A stretch of DNA of 64,000 nt from Dyella sp. A6 (GCF_036320485.1 NZ_CP132911.1:2914001-2978000), one strand, 5' to 3'. Shown: positions 46,410-56,733, counted from the stretch's first letter. A program made the numbers and translations. Notes: a model not told the origin generated them from the sequence alone.

Positions 46410-47644
46410 GCGGCCTCCGCCTCAGGCATGCCGGCCGCTTCGGTTTCGTCTGTCGCGACATTGGCCACGGCCACGCGGTGCGAACCCTGCCGTGCATCGA
46501 CCGCGCGACTGATTTCCCATGAGGCACGCAGCAGCACGCCCGCCATCGCGCAGGTCAGCGCCATGGACGAACCGCCGTAACTGATCAGCGGCAGGGTCAG
46601 GCCCTTGGTCGGCAGCGCCCCCAGGTTCACGCCGATCGAGACCAGCGCCTGCAGGCCGATCATTAGCGAGATACCGAAGGCTACATAACCGGCGAAGCGC
46701 TGGTTCACCTCCACACCCTTCAGACCGATGTAGAGGCCGCGCCCCACGACCAGTGCGAACAGCGCCATCACCGAGAGGATGCCGACCAGACCCAGCTCTT
46801 CACCGATCACGGCGAAGATGAAGTCGGTATGCGCCTCGGGAAGGTAGGACAACTTCAACACACTCGAACCGAGCCCGACACCGGTCCATTCGCCACGACC
46901 GACCGCCATCAGCGACTGGGTAAGCTGGAAGCCATCGTCGAACGGGTGGTCCCAGGGATGCAGGAAGGTGGTCAGGCGCTTCATGCGATAGCTTTCGCTG
47001 GTCGCTGCGACCACCAGCGCCGGCATCAGCGGCAGCCCCATCAGGAACAGGAACAGCGGCCGCGCGCCGCCCAGCCAGACCATCGCGATGGTCACCGCGA
47101 TGACCAGCATGGCCGAGCCGAAATCCGGCTGCGCCAGCAGCATCAGCACGATCACGCCAGCCACCAGCAGCGGCTTGATCAGGCCCAGGAAACGGGTCTC
47201 GATGCTCTCGCGGTGACGCACCAGGTAGCTGGCCATGTAGATCACCAGCACCAGCTTCACTGCTTCCACCGGCTGGAAGCTGGTGATGCCGAGATTCAAC
47301 CAGCGATGCGCGCCGTTGATGCGCATGCCGAAGTGCGGCACGAACACAGCCAGCAGCAGGATGAACGCCAACGCCAACAGCGGGAACGCGAACTTCTCCA
47401 GCACGCGCAGCTCGGTGCGCATGGCCACGCCTGCCGCCACCAGGCCGATGCCAAGAAACAGCAGGTGCTTCTTCAGGAAGTAGAACTCCCCGATATGCTG
47501 GCTGGCCGCCACCGCGATGGAGCTGGACGCCACCATCACGACGCCCACGCAGGCCAGCCCGATCAGCCCGATCAGCAGCCACTGGTCGTAGCTGCCGCGC
47601 GGGCCGGTCCGGCGTTTGGCCTGGGTGGTGTCGAAGATGCCCAT
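46406..47644 (-). CDS. ftsW: SEDS peptidoglycan glycosyltransferase FtsW
   Basis: A 412-residue SEDS polymerase with about ten membrane helices that works with FtsI at the septum. GAHRWLNLGITSFQPVEAVKL and GVNLGALPTKGLTLPLISYGGSS are hallmark regions. The start at 47644 overlaps the mraY stop by one nucleotide (TGATG), so there is no room for the murD that lies here in E. coli. It is followed by murG with ATGA overlap. Confidence 0.96.
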   Translation of the reverse strand: MGIFDTTQAKRRTGPRGSYDQWLLIGLIGLACVGVVMVASSSIAVAASQHIGEFYFLKKHLLFLGIGLVAAGVAMRTELRVLEKFAFPLLALAFILLLAVFVPHFGMRINGAHRWLNLGITSFQPVEAVKLVLVIYMASYLVRHRESIETRFLGLIKPLLVAGVIVLMLLAQPDFGSAMLVIAVTIAMVWLGGARPLFLFLMGLPLMPALVVAATSESYRMKRLTTFLHPWDHPFDDGFQLTQSLMAVGRGEWTGVGLGSSVLKLSYLPEAHTDFIFAVIGEELGLVGILSVMALFALVVGRGLYIGLKGVEVNQRFAGYVAFGISLMIGLQALVSIGVNLGALPTKGLTLPLISYGGSSMALTCAMAGVLLRASWEISRAVDARQGSHRVAVANVATDETEAAGMPEAEAA

Positions 47645-48726
47645 CAGCGCACCTTCAGCGTCGCAAGGCCGATCAGCACCAGCACCACGCTGATGATCCA
47701 GAAGCGCACGATCACCCGCGGCTCGGGCCAGCCTTTGAGCTCGAAGTGGTGATGGATCGGCGCCATGCGGAACACCCGCTTGCCGGTGAGCTTGAAGCTG
47801 GCGACCTGGATCATTACCGAGACGGTTTCCAGCACGAATACGCCGCCCATCACGATCAGCACGATTTCCTGCCGCACGATTACCGCGATCGCCGCCAGTG
47901 CGGCACCGATCGCCAGTGCGCCCACGTCGCCCATGAACACCTGCGCCGGATACGTGTTGAACCACAGGAAGCCGAGCCCGGCACCGGACAGCGCGCCGCA
48001 CAGGATCGACAACTCGCCAGCGCCCGGTATCGACGGTATGCCCAGGTATTCCGAGAACACCTTGTTGCCGGCCAGGTAAGCGAACAGGCCCAGCGCACCC
48101 GACACCAGCACCGTCGGCATGATCGCCAGACCGTCCAGGCCGTCAGTCAGGTTCACCGCATTCGAGAAGCCCACCACCATGAAGTAGGCGGTCACCACGA
48201 AGAACATGCCCAGCGGAATCGCCACGTGCTTGAACAGCGGCACGAACAGTGCCGTCTCCGCCGGCAGCACCGCGGATCGATACAGGAACACCGCCGCCGC
48301 CAGCCCGAACACCGACTGCCAGAAATACTTCCAGCGCGATGCCAGCCCACGGCTGTCCTTCAGCACCAGCTTCTTGTAGTCGTCGTAGAACCCGACCGCG
48401 CCGAAACACACCAGCACGGCCAGCACCGTCCAGACATAGCGGTTGTGCAGGTCTCCCCACAGCAGCGTCGACACGACTACGGCGAGCAGGATCATCACCC
48501 CACCCATCGTCGGCGTACCCGCCTTCACCAGATGGGTCTGCGGGCCGTCGCTGCGCACCACCTGGCCGGCCTTCAGCGCGGCCAGCTTGTTGATAAGTCC
48601 CGGCCCCAGCAGCAGCGAGATCGCCAGCGCGGTCAGCGCGGCCATGATCGTGCGGAAGGTGATGTACTGGAACAGGTGCAGCGCCGTGAAGTAGCGCGCC
48701 AGCCATTCCGCGAGTTCAAGCAGCAT
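47644..48726 (-). CDS. mraY: Phospho-N-acetylmuramoyl-pentapeptide-transferase
   Basis: A 360-residue polytopic enzyme with about ten helices that transfers phospho-MurNAc-pentapeptide to undecaprenyl phosphate, giving lipid [23 protein letters not shown] and [13 protein letters not shown] are the conserved active-site loops. It overlaps murF by 11 nt. Confidence 0.97.
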   Translation of the reverse strand: MLLELAEWLARYFTALHLFQYITFRTIMAALTALAISLLLGPGLINKLAALKAGQVVRSDGPQTHLVKAGTPTMGGVMILLAVVVSTLLWGDLHNRYVWTVLAVLVCFGAVGFYDDYKKLVLKDSRGLASRWKYFWQSVFGLAAAVFLYRSAVLPAETALFVPLFKHVAIPLGMFFVVTAYFMVVGFSNAVNLTDGLDGLAIMPTVLVSGALGLFAYLAGNKVFSEYLGIPSIPGAGELSILCGALSGAGLGFLWFNTYPAQVFMGDVGALAIGAALAAIAVIVRQEIVLIVMGGVFVLETVSVMIQVASFKLTGKRVFRMAPIHHHFELKGWPEPRVIVRFWIISVVLVLIGLATLKVR

Positions 48727-50083
48727 TGTCGGCGCCCTCCCCTAGTGCGTGGCGCTTCAGCTCGGCCACAACCTGTTCCATGCCCGACGAGTGCGAACCC
48801 TTGACCAGACAGGTCACGCCCTCGTGCAGATTCTTCTCCAGTGCCTCGATCAGCGTCGGCTTGTCGGCGAAGTGCTCGCCGGCCGCACCAAACGCGTCGA
48901 CCGCAGCCGCGCTCAGCGGCCCGGTGGCGAACAACCGGTCGATGCCCTTTTCGCGTGCACGTGCACCCACCCCTGCATGCAGCGCGTGCGCATCGGCGCC
49001 CAGTTCGGCCATGTCGCCCATCACCAGCCAGCGCTCGCCGGCGGCCAGAGCCAGCGTGTCGACGGCAGCCGCCATCGAGCTGGGATTCGCGTTGTAGCTG
49101 TCATCGACCAGCATCCAGCCGCCGGGCATCGCCTCGCGACGCAGCCGACCCTCGACCGGCGCTGCACGCTCGAGCCCCTTGACGATGACGTCGAGCGGCA
49201 CGTCCAGCGCAAGCGCGATGGACGCGGCCGCCAGCGCATTGGCCACGTTATGACGCCCCGGCAGGCCCAGTCGGACCTCGGCATCGCCCGACGGCGTGCT
49301 CAGCACGAACACGGAACCATCCGCACGCTGCTCGACGATGTCGGCGCCCACATCCGCCCGATGCTCCAGGCCGAAGCGCAGGATCCGCCGCGAGCCGGCC
49401 CAACCCGCAAAGGAGCCGGCGAAGGCGTCGTCCGCATTGATGATGGCCACACCATCCGCAGGCAGCGCCTGGTACAGCGCGCCCTTGGTCTCGGCCACGA
49501 CTTCCACGCTGCCCATACGCTCAAGATGCGCCGGCGCGATGATGTTGACGAGGCCGATATCGGGCCGCGCGATGGCGGCCAGGTAAGCGATGTCGCCCGG
49601 CTTGCCCGCGCCCATCTCCAGCACCGCGTATTCGGTGTCTTCCGGCATCGCCAGCAGGGTCAGCGGCAGGCCGATCTCGTTGTTGTAGCTGCCGGTATTG
49701 ACATGGGTACGGCCGTGCAGCGACAGAATCGACGCAGTGAGCGTCTTGACCGTGGTCTTGCCGTTGGAGCCGGTGATACCGATGACCCGCGCCTGACGCT
49801 GCGCGCGCACCGCGCTGGCCAGGTCGCCGAGCGCAGCCTCGACGTCGTCGACCAGCACCTGCGGCAGATCCACATCGACCTTGCGCGAGACCAGTGCGGC
49901 CGTCGCGCCGGCCGCGGCCGCTGCAGCCAGATAGTCGTGCCCGTCCACGCGTTCGCCCTTGAACGCGGCGAACAGGTCGCCCGCCTTCAGCTTGCGCGTA
50001 TCGATGGCCACGCCGGTGACTTCGGCGTCGGCGCCGAGCAGGCGGCCATGGGTCCACAGGGCAATCGCGCTCAGGCGCATCAT
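48716..50083 (-). CDS. murF: UDP-MurNAc-tripeptide--D-Ala-D-Ala ligase
   Basis: A 455-residue Mur ligase adding D-Ala-D-Ala, the last cytosolic precursor step. [14 protein letters not shown] is the ATP P-loop, [12 protein letters not shown] and [18 protein letters not shown] are family segments, and [11 protein letters not shown] is in the C-terminal domain. The first of two tandem ATGs (50083) overlaps the murE stop by ATGA. Confidence 0.96.
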   Translation of the reverse strand: MMRLSAIALWTHGRLLGADAEVTGVAIDTRKLKAGDLFAAFKGERVDGHDYLAAAAAAGATAALVSRKVDVDLPQVLVDDVEAALGDLASAVRAQRQARVIGITGSNGKTTVKTLTASILSLHGRTHVNTGSYNNEIGLPLTLLAMPEDTEYAVLEMGAGKPGDIAYLAAIARPDIGLVNIIAPAHLERMGSVEVVAETKGALYQALPADGVAIINADDAFAGSFAGWAGSRRILRFGLEHRADVGADIVEQRADGSVFVLSTPSGDAEVRLGLPGRHNVANALAAASIALALDVPLDVIVKGLERAAPVEGRLRREAMPGGWMLVDDSYNANPSSMAAAVDTLALAAGERWLVMGDMAELGADAHALHAGVGARAREKGIDRLFATGPLSAAAVDAFGAAGEHFADKPTLIEALEKNLHEGVTCLVKGSHSSGMEQVVAELKRHALGEGADNAA

Positions 50084-51570
50084 GCGTGTCGCTCCACAGG
50101 AAGTTTGTCCAGCGCGGTGGCAGCCACCGCCATGTCGTCGAACGGGCGCTTGCCGTCGGCACCTTCCTGATAGGTCTCGTGTCCCTTGCCGGCAATCAGC
50201 ACCACGTCGCCCGTGCGCGCCATGCCGAGTGCCTGACCGATCGCGGCGGCACGATCGCGCTCGACGCGTGCATCGCCAGGTTGGGTCATGCCAGCCACGA
50301 TCTGCGCCACGATGGCATCGCCATTCTCGCCACGCGGGTTGTCGTCGGTGACGATCGCCAGGTCGGCCAGGCGTTCGGCGATCGCGCCCATCTGCGGACG
50401 CTTGCCCGCATCGCGCTCGCCACCGCAGCCGAACACGCAGATCAGGCGGCCTTCGCAGTGCGCCCGCAATGCGCTCAGCGCCTGCTCCAGCGCATCCGGC
50501 GTGTGGGCGTAGTCGACCACGACCAGCGGCAGGCCGTCGCGTCCGCCCAGGCGATTCATGCGTCCATTGATCGGCTGCAGCGATTCCAGCGCCTCGATGA
50601 TGCGCTCGAACGGTTCGCCCAGTGCACCCAGGCAGGCGGCGACCGTGAGCAGATTGTCGACATTGAAGCGTCCAAGCAGGGCGCTTCGGATCGCCCGGGT
50701 TCCCCACGGCGTATGCAGTTCGAAGGCAATCCCTTCGGCCGATGTAGTGATGGCATGCGCCGAAAGGTCAGCTCCTGCGGTACCGGACGCGCTGAAGCGC
50801 AGGGCACGCACGCCGGACGGCAGCTGTTCCGCCAGGGTGTGACCGAAGGCATCGTCGACATTGATCGCCGCCGCCTTCAGGCCCGGCCAGGCGAACAGCT
50901 TGGCCTTGGCTTCGCCATAGGCCTGCATGCTGCCGTGATAATCGAGATGATCGCGGGTGAGATTGGTGAAGGCCGCCGCCTCGAACGCTACGCCCGACAC
51001 GCGCCCCTGATCCAGGGCATGCGACGACACCTCCATCGCCACGTGCGTGGCACCGGCATCGCGAAACGAGGCCAGCAGGCCCTGCACACTGATCGCGTCC
51101 GGCGTCGTTCGTTCGCCCTCGCGCAGTTCGCCATGCATGCCGGCCCCGAGTGTGCCGATGGTTGCCGTAGGATGGCCCAGGAAGGTCAGCGCCTGTGCCA
51201 GCAGCTGTACCGTCGACGTCTTGCCATTGGTCCCGGTGACGCCGATGACGTGCAGCCCGGATGTCGGCTGGCCGAAGAAACGGGCGGCGATTTCACCGAC
51301 GCGCTCGTGCAGGCCGTCGATCCACAACACCGGCACGGCGAGGGGCGGAAGCTCGCCAGCCGGCGCTTCCGCCAGCACCACGCGGGCACCTCGCTCGGCC
51401 GCGCCCTGCGCGAAGTCGATGCCATGCCCACGACTGCCGCGCAGCGCGAAAAACGCGTCACCCGTGCCCACCCGGCGCGAATCCAGGCACAAGCCGTTCA
51501 CGACGAGATCGCCGTGCACTCCGGCGTCGGCGATCCCATGCAACAGCTGATCGAGGCGCTGGCCGTTCAT
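50080..51570 (-). CDS. murE: UDP-MurNAc-L-Ala-D-Glu--meso-diaminopimelate ligase
   Basis: A 496-residue Mur ligase. GVTGTNGKTSTVQLL binds ATP; the specificity motif is DNPRGEN, which selects meso-diaminopimelate rather than lysine. It overlaps ftsI and murF by 4 nt. In a cell using the MurD2/MurL route the D-Glu substrate is still formed before this step. Confidence 0.96.
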   Translation of the reverse strand: MNGQRLDQLLHGIADAGVHGDLVVNGLCLDSRRVGTGDAFFALRGSRGHGIDFAQGAAERGARVVLAEAPAGELPPLAVPVLWIDGLHERVGEIAARFFGQPTSGLHVIGVTGTNGKTSTVQLLAQALTFLGHPTATIGTLGAGMHGELREGERTTPDAISVQGLLASFRDAGATHVAMEVSSHALDQGRVSGVAFEAAAFTNLTRDHLDYHGSMQAYGEAKAKLFAWPGLKAAAINVDDAFGHTLAEQLPSGVRALRFSASGTAGADLSAHAITTSAEGIAFELHTPWGTRAIRSALLGRFNVDNLLTVAACLGALGEPFERIIEALESLQPINGRMNRLGGRDGLPLVVVDYAHTPDALEQALSALRAHCEGRLICVFGCGGERDAGKRPQMGAIAERLADLAIVTDDNPRGENGDAIVAQIVAGMTQPGDARVERDRAAAIGQALGMARTGDVVLIAGKGHETYQEGADGKRPFDDMAVAATALDKLPVERHA

Positions 51571-53381
51571 GGGCCTACCCCTTCTTTCGCCGATGCGCCA
51601 CCGGACGGATCGGGCGGCGGCACGCTGCCGGCCAGGCCACCGTTGCTGATCTTCGGCCCGCCCACGTACCAGCGACCGATGTTGTCCGGCGGAATGTCGA
51701 GCAGGCGCAGCGCACCGGTCATCACCTTCTGGAATACCGGCGCCGCAGCTAGGCCACCGTAGTACCCACCCTTCTCCGGATTGTTGATCACCACCACACC
51801 GACCAGCCGTGGAGCACTGGCCGGCACGATGCCCGCGAACAAGGCGTTGTAGTGGTTCTTGGCGTAGCCGCCGGGAATCGCCTGGTGCGCCGTGCCGGTC
51901 TTGCCGGCCACGCTGTAGTTGGCAATTTCTGCCCGCGTGGCGGTGCCGCCGGGTTGGGTGACGGTTTCCAGCATGCGCACGATCTCGTCCGCCACCTGCG
52001 GCGCAACGATCTGCTTGCCCGGATTGTCGTCGCCCTTGATGAAGGTGGGGTCGTGCATCACGCCGTGATCGGCCAAGGTGGCGTAGCCGTTGGCCAGTTG
52101 CAGCGCGGTGACATTCAGGCCATAGCCGAAGGCCATAGTGGCCTGTTCCAGCGGCCGCCAGTTGCGCCACACCTTCAGGTAACCGGACGACTCGCCCGGA
52201 AAACCGCTCTGCGTGGTGTCGCCGAACCCGAACGCGCGATAGGTGTTGTAGACATACTCGGGACCCAGCGACAGCGAGATCTTGGCGGCACCGATGTCAC
52301 TCGACTTGGTCAGCACGCCGGTCGGCGTAAGCTGGCTTTCCGCCTCGTCGTCGCGGATGTCGTGCCCCTGGAAGTACCAGTTGCCGTTGTTGACGTTGAT
52401 CACCGGAGTCGTCGGCGTGTACTTGCCGCTCGACAGGCCCGCCGCCATCGTGAACGGCTTCATCGTCGAACCCGGCTCGACCACGTCGGTCACCGCGCGG
52501 TTGCGACGTTCGGCAGCGGTGCTGTCGTTGATGTCGTTGGGATTGAACGTGGGCAGGCTGACCATCGCCAGGATCTCGCCGGTCGCCACATCCAGGATCA
52601 CCATCGAACCCGAATCGGCCTGGCTTTTCTCGATCTGGTTCTTCAGCTCGTTGTAGGCCAGGAACTGGATGCGCCGGTCGATGCTGAGCGTGAGGTTCTT
52701 GCCCGGCTGCGGCGCACGCAGCAGGTCTACGTCCTCCACGATGTGGCCCTGGCGGTCGCGAATCACCCGCTTGGCACCCGGCTTGCCGGACAACCAGCTG
52801 TCGAACGCCAGCTCCAGCCCTTCCTGGCCACGGTCGTCGATGTTGGTGAACCCGAGCACATGCGCGGTGACGCCACCGGACGGGTAGTAGCGCTTGTATT
52901 CGCGCTGACCGTTGACGCCGGGAATATCCAGAGCCAGCACGGCCTTGGCCGCCTCGGGATTCATCTGCCGACGCAGATAGGCGAAGTCGCGGGTGGAGCG
53001 GCGCTCGAGGTACTGCCGCAGGCGATCCGGGTCGATGCCCAGTGCGTTTGCCAGGGCCGGGATGCGGTCGGCGTTCTGCAGCACCTGCCCCGGCACCGCC
53101 GTGATCGACACCATCGGCGTCGACACGGCCAGCGGGTCGCCGTTGCGGTCGAAAATGGTGCCGCGCGAGACCGGAATCTTCACCTCGCGCAGAAAGCGGG
53201 CGTCGGCCTGGTCCTGATAGAACTGGTTCTGGATCACCTGCAGGTCGAACGCACGCGCCACCAGCCCCAGCGAGGCGATCACCAGCACGGTCACCACCAG
53301 CACCATGCGCCGACGCGCACTCGGCGGCGTGGCACGGCGGCGTCCCGTCGGCTTCGCTGGATGCTGTTCGCGCCGCTTCAT
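51567..53381 (-). CDS. ftsI: Septal transpeptidase FtsI (PBP3)
   Basis: A 604-residue class B penicillin-binding protein with one N-terminal membrane helix (about 26-43). The catalytic Ser305-Lys308 is in EPGSTMKP and the third motif Lys494-Thr-Gly-Thr is intact. The second motif reads Ser360-Ser361-Asp362, where E. coli FtsI has Ser-Ser-Asn. The N-terminal SRGTIFDRNGDPLAVS is the pedestal domain signature. The start at 53381 overlaps the ftsL stop by ATGA. Confidence 0.96.
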   Translation of the reverse strand: MKRREQHPAKPTGRRRATPPSARRRMVLVVTVLVIASLGLVARAFDLQVIQNQFYQDQADARFLREVKIPVSRGTIFDRNGDPLAVSTPMVSITAVPGQVLQNADRIPALANALGIDPDRLRQYLERRSTRDFAYLRRQMNPEAAKAVLALDIPGVNGQREYKRYYPSGGVTAHVLGFTNIDDRGQEGLELAFDSWLSGKPGAKRVIRDRQGHIVEDVDLLRAPQPGKNLTLSIDRRIQFLAYNELKNQIEKSQADSGSMVILDVATGEILAMVSLPTFNPNDINDSTAAERRNRAVTDVVEPGSTMKPFTMAAGLSSGKYTPTTPVINVNNGNWYFQGHDIRDDEAESQLTPTGVLTKSSDIGAAKISLSLGPEYVYNTYRAFGFGDTTQSGFPGESSGYLKVWRNWRPLEQATMAFGYGLNVTALQLANGYATLADHGVMHDPTFIKGDDNPGKQIVAPQVADEIVRMLETVTQPGGTATRAEIANYSVAGKTGTAHQAIPGGYAKNHYNALFAGIVPASAPRLVGVVVINNPEKGGYYGGLAAAPVFQKVMTGALRLLDIPPDNIGRWYVGGPKISNGGLAGSVPPPDPSGGASAKEGVGP

Positions 53382-53650
53382 TCGGTCACCAGCCGAATGT
53401 CCTGCGGCAGCGGCGTGAGCATGCCCAGCCGGCTGCGCGCCTCGCTGTCGATTCGCCGTGGCTCGGCCCACGTCGCCTGTTCCAGCTCAAGCTTGTTGTA
53501 TTCGATGTTCAGCGCATCGCGCCGGTTCTGCAGCTGGGTCAGCTGCATGAACAGCGCACGGCTCTGCTGGCGCGTCCACACCACGCCGATCGCGGTGACC
53601 ATGGTGACGCCCAGCAGCATCAGCAGCAGCGCGACGCCGACCACTTTCAT
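53378..53650 (-). CDS. ftsL: Cell division protein FtsL
   Basis: A 90-residue bitopic protein: one membrane helix (about 4-24) and a periplasmic coiled coil (LMQLTQLQNRRDALNIEYNK region). It forms the FtsQLB complex that activates FtsW-FtsI. Family identification relies on size, topology and position between rsmH and ftsI; it overlaps both by 4 nt. Confidence 0.93.
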   Translation of the reverse strand: MKVVGVALLLMLLGVTMVTAIGVVWTRQQSRALFMQLTQLQNRRDALNIEYNKLELEQATWAEPRRIDSEARSRLGMLTPLPQDIRLVTE

Positions 53651-54582
53651 GCGGCACCGCCTGCGGGCAGCTTCGTCGCCACGCGCAGCACCGCCGAACG
53701 GGCACGCGGATTGGCGGCCAGCTCGGCTTCAGACGGAAAGCGGGCCTTGCCCACGGCAGCCATCTCGGCCGGACGCGCCGCCACCGGCGGTCCACGCCGG
53801 CTGCCCTGCACGCGCCCCTCGTGGTCGCGGATGAAATGCTTGACCGCGCGATCCTCAAGCGAGTGGAAACTGATCACCGCCAACCGTCCACCGGGCTTCA
53901 GGCGCGCCAGCGCCGCTTCGAGTCCGGCATGCAACGCATCCAGTTCACCGTTCACGCGGATGCGCAGTGCCTGGAAACTGCGGGTGGCCGGATGCTTGCC
54001 GGGCTCGCGCCGCCCCAGCACGCGCTCGATCAGCGCGGCCAGTTCGCCGGTACGGGTGATCGGCGCTTCGGCACGGCGTTCGACGATGCTGCGTGCGATC
54101 TTGCGGCTGAATCGCTCCTCGCCGAAACGCCACAGCACGTCGGCGATCTCGCGTTCGTCGGCGTGGGCCAGAAAATCCGCCGCACCCTCGCCCTGGGTGG
54201 TATCCATGCGCATGTCCAGCGGCGCATCGGCCATGAAGCTGAAACCACGGGCAGCCTCGTCCAGCTGCGGCGACGACACGCCCAAGTCGAGCAGCACGCC
54301 GTCCAGCCCCGCCGCGGTTTCGTCCCACTCGGCCAGCGTCCCGAAATTCGCATGGCGGATCGACACGCGCGGATCATCGGCAAAGGTTTCGCGCGCCCAG
54401 GAAATCGCCTGCGGGTCGCGGTCCATCAGCAGCAGGCGGCCGTCCGGCCCCAGGCGCGACAGCACGGCGCGCGCGTGACCGCCGCGTCCGAATGTGCCAT
54501 CCAGATAACGCCCACCTGCCTGCACGGCAAGCCCCTCCACCGCTTCGCCCAGCATCACCGGGATGTGCCGCAACTCGGCCAT
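53647..54582 (-). CDS. rsmH: 16S rRNA (cytosine-1402-N4)-methyltransferase
   Basis: A 311-residue RsmH (MraW) methylating C1402 in the ribosomal P site. HIPVMLGEAVEGL, YLDGTFGRGGHARAVL (SAM motif), LDLGVSSPQLD and VISFHSLEDRAVKHF are the family signatures. The ATG at 54582 has GGGAGGG upstream; an earlier frame start at 54603 lies before that site and is rejected. Confidence 0.97.
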   Translation of the reverse strand: MAELRHIPVMLGEAVEGLAVQAGGRYLDGTFGRGGHARAVLSRLGPDGRLLLMDRDPQAISWARETFADDPRVSIRHANFGTLAEWDETAAGLDGVLLDLGVSSPQLDEAARGFSFMADAPLDMRMDTTQGEGAADFLAHADEREIADVLWRFGEERFSRKIARSIVERRAEAPITRTGELAALIERVLGRREPGKHPATRSFQALRIRVNGELDALHAGLEAALARLKPGGRLAVISFHSLEDRAVKHFIRDHEGRVQGSRRGPPVAARPAEMAAVGKARFPSEAELAANPRARSAVLRVATKLPAGGAA

Positions 54583-54627
54583 GCCGCACCCTCCCGTACC
54601 CATATCGTGTCCACCCGCCGCGCCCGC

Positions 54628-55074
54628 TTACAGGCGCAGGCCCGCCATGTCGTCGCTGATGTCGTCTTCGCCGATCGTCTGGCGGATCTTGGCCAGGTGG
54701 GCCTGTTCGCTCCAAAGCTCGAACTTGTTACCCATGCCCAGGAGCACCGCCTTCTTCTCGATACCCGTGGTCGCACGCTGGCTGGCAGGAAGCAGGATGC
54801 GCGCGGCACCGTCCGGCTCCACCATCGCCGCCGCACCGACCAGCTTCATCTGCAGGGCGCGATGCACGGACTTGACGTTCGGCAACGCATTGACCTGATC
54901 GCGCACCCGCTCCCACTCGTCATGGGGGAAAAGCCAGAGACAACCCGCCTCGAACGGGTTGTAGGTGATCACCAGGCGATTGCCGCACGCACCCGTGACC
55001 AGCTCCCGATAGGCCGTCGGGATGGCCAGACGACCTTTGTCGTCGACGGTGATGGCAGTTTCGCCCTGGAACAC
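54628..55074 (-). CDS. mraZ: Transcriptional repressor MraZ
   Basis: A 148-residue protein with two AbrB-like SpoVT domains, each with DxGR-type loops ([28 protein letters not shown]). MraZ is a ring-shaped repressor of its own dcw promoter. Translation starts with GTG at 55074. It is the first gene of the division and cell-wall cluster, 45 nt before rsmH, and four matching boxes lie just upstream. Confidence 0.96.
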   Translation of the reverse strand: MFQGETAITVDDKGRLAIPTAYRELVTGACGNRLVITYNPFEAGCLWLFPHDEWERVRDQVNALPNVKSVHRALQMKLVGAAAMVEPDGAARILLPASQRATTGIEKKAVLLGMGNKFELWSEQAHLAKIRQTIGEDDISDDMAGLRL

Positions 55075-55080
55075 GACGCA

Positions 55081-55120
55081 ATGACTCCACTTATTCCCAC
55101 GATTTCACACTGAAAGCCAC
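55081..55120 (-). promoter_or_regulatory. MraZ-binding boxes, four 10-bp repeats
   Basis: On the minus strand four consecutive 10-mers start GTGG, GTGT, GTGG and GTGG (from 55120, 55110, 55100 and 55090). One-helical-turn repeats of a TGGGA-like core are the known MraZ site. They cover the -10 edge, transcription start and leader, so binding should block the promoter. Confidence 0.8.
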
Positions 55121-55147
55121 GATAGTCTCGCCCCATGAGACTGTCAA
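55119..55147 (-). promoter_or_regulatory. mraZ (dcw) promoter
   Basis: A perfect -35 TTGACA (55147-55142) and -10 TATCGT (55124-55119) with 17-nt spacing. An A/T-rich stretch just upstream (about 55150-55170) could be an UP element. The leader to the GTG is about 40 nt. Confidence 0.75.
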
Positions 55148-55328
55148 GCGATTTTTCTTTGTGAATCAAAGGGAAAGGCGAAGGTATGGCCAAAATTCCA
55201 GCCATTTCTAGGAAGCTTGCAAAGGTGCTTGAATGACAGGGATTTTTTGCGAATCGCATCAAGCTCTCGCGTTCGCTTCGAAACGGCATCGGACACGCGA
55301 CCGACTGAACCGGACATCCACTCCCGGT

Positions 55329-55370
55329 CGCAGCCGCGTCGGTGATCCATGGACCACTGACGCGACTGCG
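55329..55370 (-). terminator. Long hairpin after rnpB, possible terminator
   Basis: CGCAGCCGCGTC (55329-55340) pairs with GACGCGACTGCG (55359-55370) with one non-Watson-Crick position, and the interior is itself partly palindromic (GATCCATGGACC). It starts about 15 nt after the rnpB 3' end. No T run follows, so termination is only suggested by place and stability. Confidence 0.4.
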
Positions 55371-55384
55371 GAAAGGGAATGAGG

Positions 55385-55749
<365 letters not shown>

Positions 55750-55755
55750 CCGACA

Positions 55756-55761
55756 AGTATA
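55756..55761 (-). promoter_or_regulatory. -10 box of rnpB
   Basis: TATACT on the minus strand, 7 nt before the first P1 base, consistent with initiation at the RNA 5' end. No good -35 match at 16-18 nt upstream. Confidence 0.6.
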
Positions 55762-55813
55762 GATGAGCGGCATGCCGGAAAGCGCGGCAACGCATGCCGG
55801 CGATCCGGCCCGG

Positions 55814-56641
55814 TCACTTCTCGTAAAGCGCCTTGCGCGGTGCGCCACTGATCGCCGCCGCCAGTTTCGCCGCCTTCGCCGGCGGCAGCTCCTCGCGCAG
55901 GATCGCAAAAACCCGCTGCCCCTCGGCGAGCTTCGCATCCGCATCGTCGCCGCGGCCGGACACCAGGATCACGCACTCGCCGCGCTGCTGGTCAGGATCT
56001 GAAGCCACGCGCGCAGCCAGTTCGGCCAACGGTTCGCCCAGCACCGTCTCGAACAGCTTGGTCAGTTCGCGCGCCAGTACGACCTCGCGCTCGCCGCCGA
56101 ACACATCGCGCATGTCGGCCAGGCTCTCCGCCACACGATGCGAGGACTCGTAAAAAATGATTGTGCGCGGGTCACCGGCCAGTACCTGCAGACGACTGCG
56201 GCGCGCCGCCGATTTCGGCGGCAGGAAACCCTCGAACACGAACCGGTCGCTGGGCAGGCCCGCCACCGACAGCGCTGCGATCGCAGCGCATGCCCCGGGC
56301 ACCGGCGCGCAGCGGATACCCGCCGCGCGGGCCGCGCGCACCAGCCGGAAACCCGGATCGGAAATCAGCGGCGTACCGGCATCGGAAATCAATGCCACGG
56401 ACTCGCCTTCCTGCAGCCGCCGCACCAGCGCATCGACTACGTCGCGCTCGTTGTGCTCGTGCAGTGCCACCAGTGGCGTGGCGATATTGAAATGCTGCAG
56501 CAGCGGCCGACTGTGCCGGGTATCCTCGGCCGCGATCACCGTCGCCTGGCGCAACGTTTCGACGGCACGCGCCGACATGTCGTCGCGGTGTCCGATCGGC
56601 GTGGCGACCACCCACAGGCAGCCGGGCGTGCTGGATGTCAT
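55814..56641 (-). CDS. rsmI: 16S rRNA (cytidine-1402-2'-O)-methyltransferase
   Basis: A 275-residue tetrapyrrole-methylase-fold enzyme that methylates the ribose of C1402, the same nucleotide that RsmH modifies on the base. LWVVATPIGHRDDMSARAVETL, AEDTRHSRPLLQHF, SDAGTPLISDPG and VPGACAAIAALSVAGLPSDRF are the conserved blocks. The longer upstream frame crosses the divergent lpoA start and is rejected. It is divergent from lpoA. Confidence 0.95.
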   Translation of the reverse strand: MTSSTPGCLWVVATPIGHRDDMSARAVETLRQATVIAAEDTRHSRPLLQHFNIATPLVALHEHNERDVVDALVRRLQEGESVALISDAGTPLISDPGFRLVRAARAAGIRCAPVPGACAAIAALSVAGLPSDRFVFEGFLPPKSAARRSRLQVLAGDPRTIIFYESSHRVAESLADMRDVFGGEREVVLARELTKLFETVLGEPLAELAARVASDPDQQRGECVILVSGRGDDADAKLAEGQRVFAILREELPPAKAAKLAAAISGAPRKALYEK

Positions 56642-56733
56642 CCTAAATAGACTCCGTGTCGCCGCGAGGCGGCAATATGATCGGCTATCATCGCGCAATC
56701 GCCGATCCTGTCGATACCGACCGAGGAATATCC

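Noticed and set aside
47600..47700. Degenerate or hidden murD between mraY and ftsW
   Set aside because: The two genes overlap by one nucleotide; no remnant can fit.
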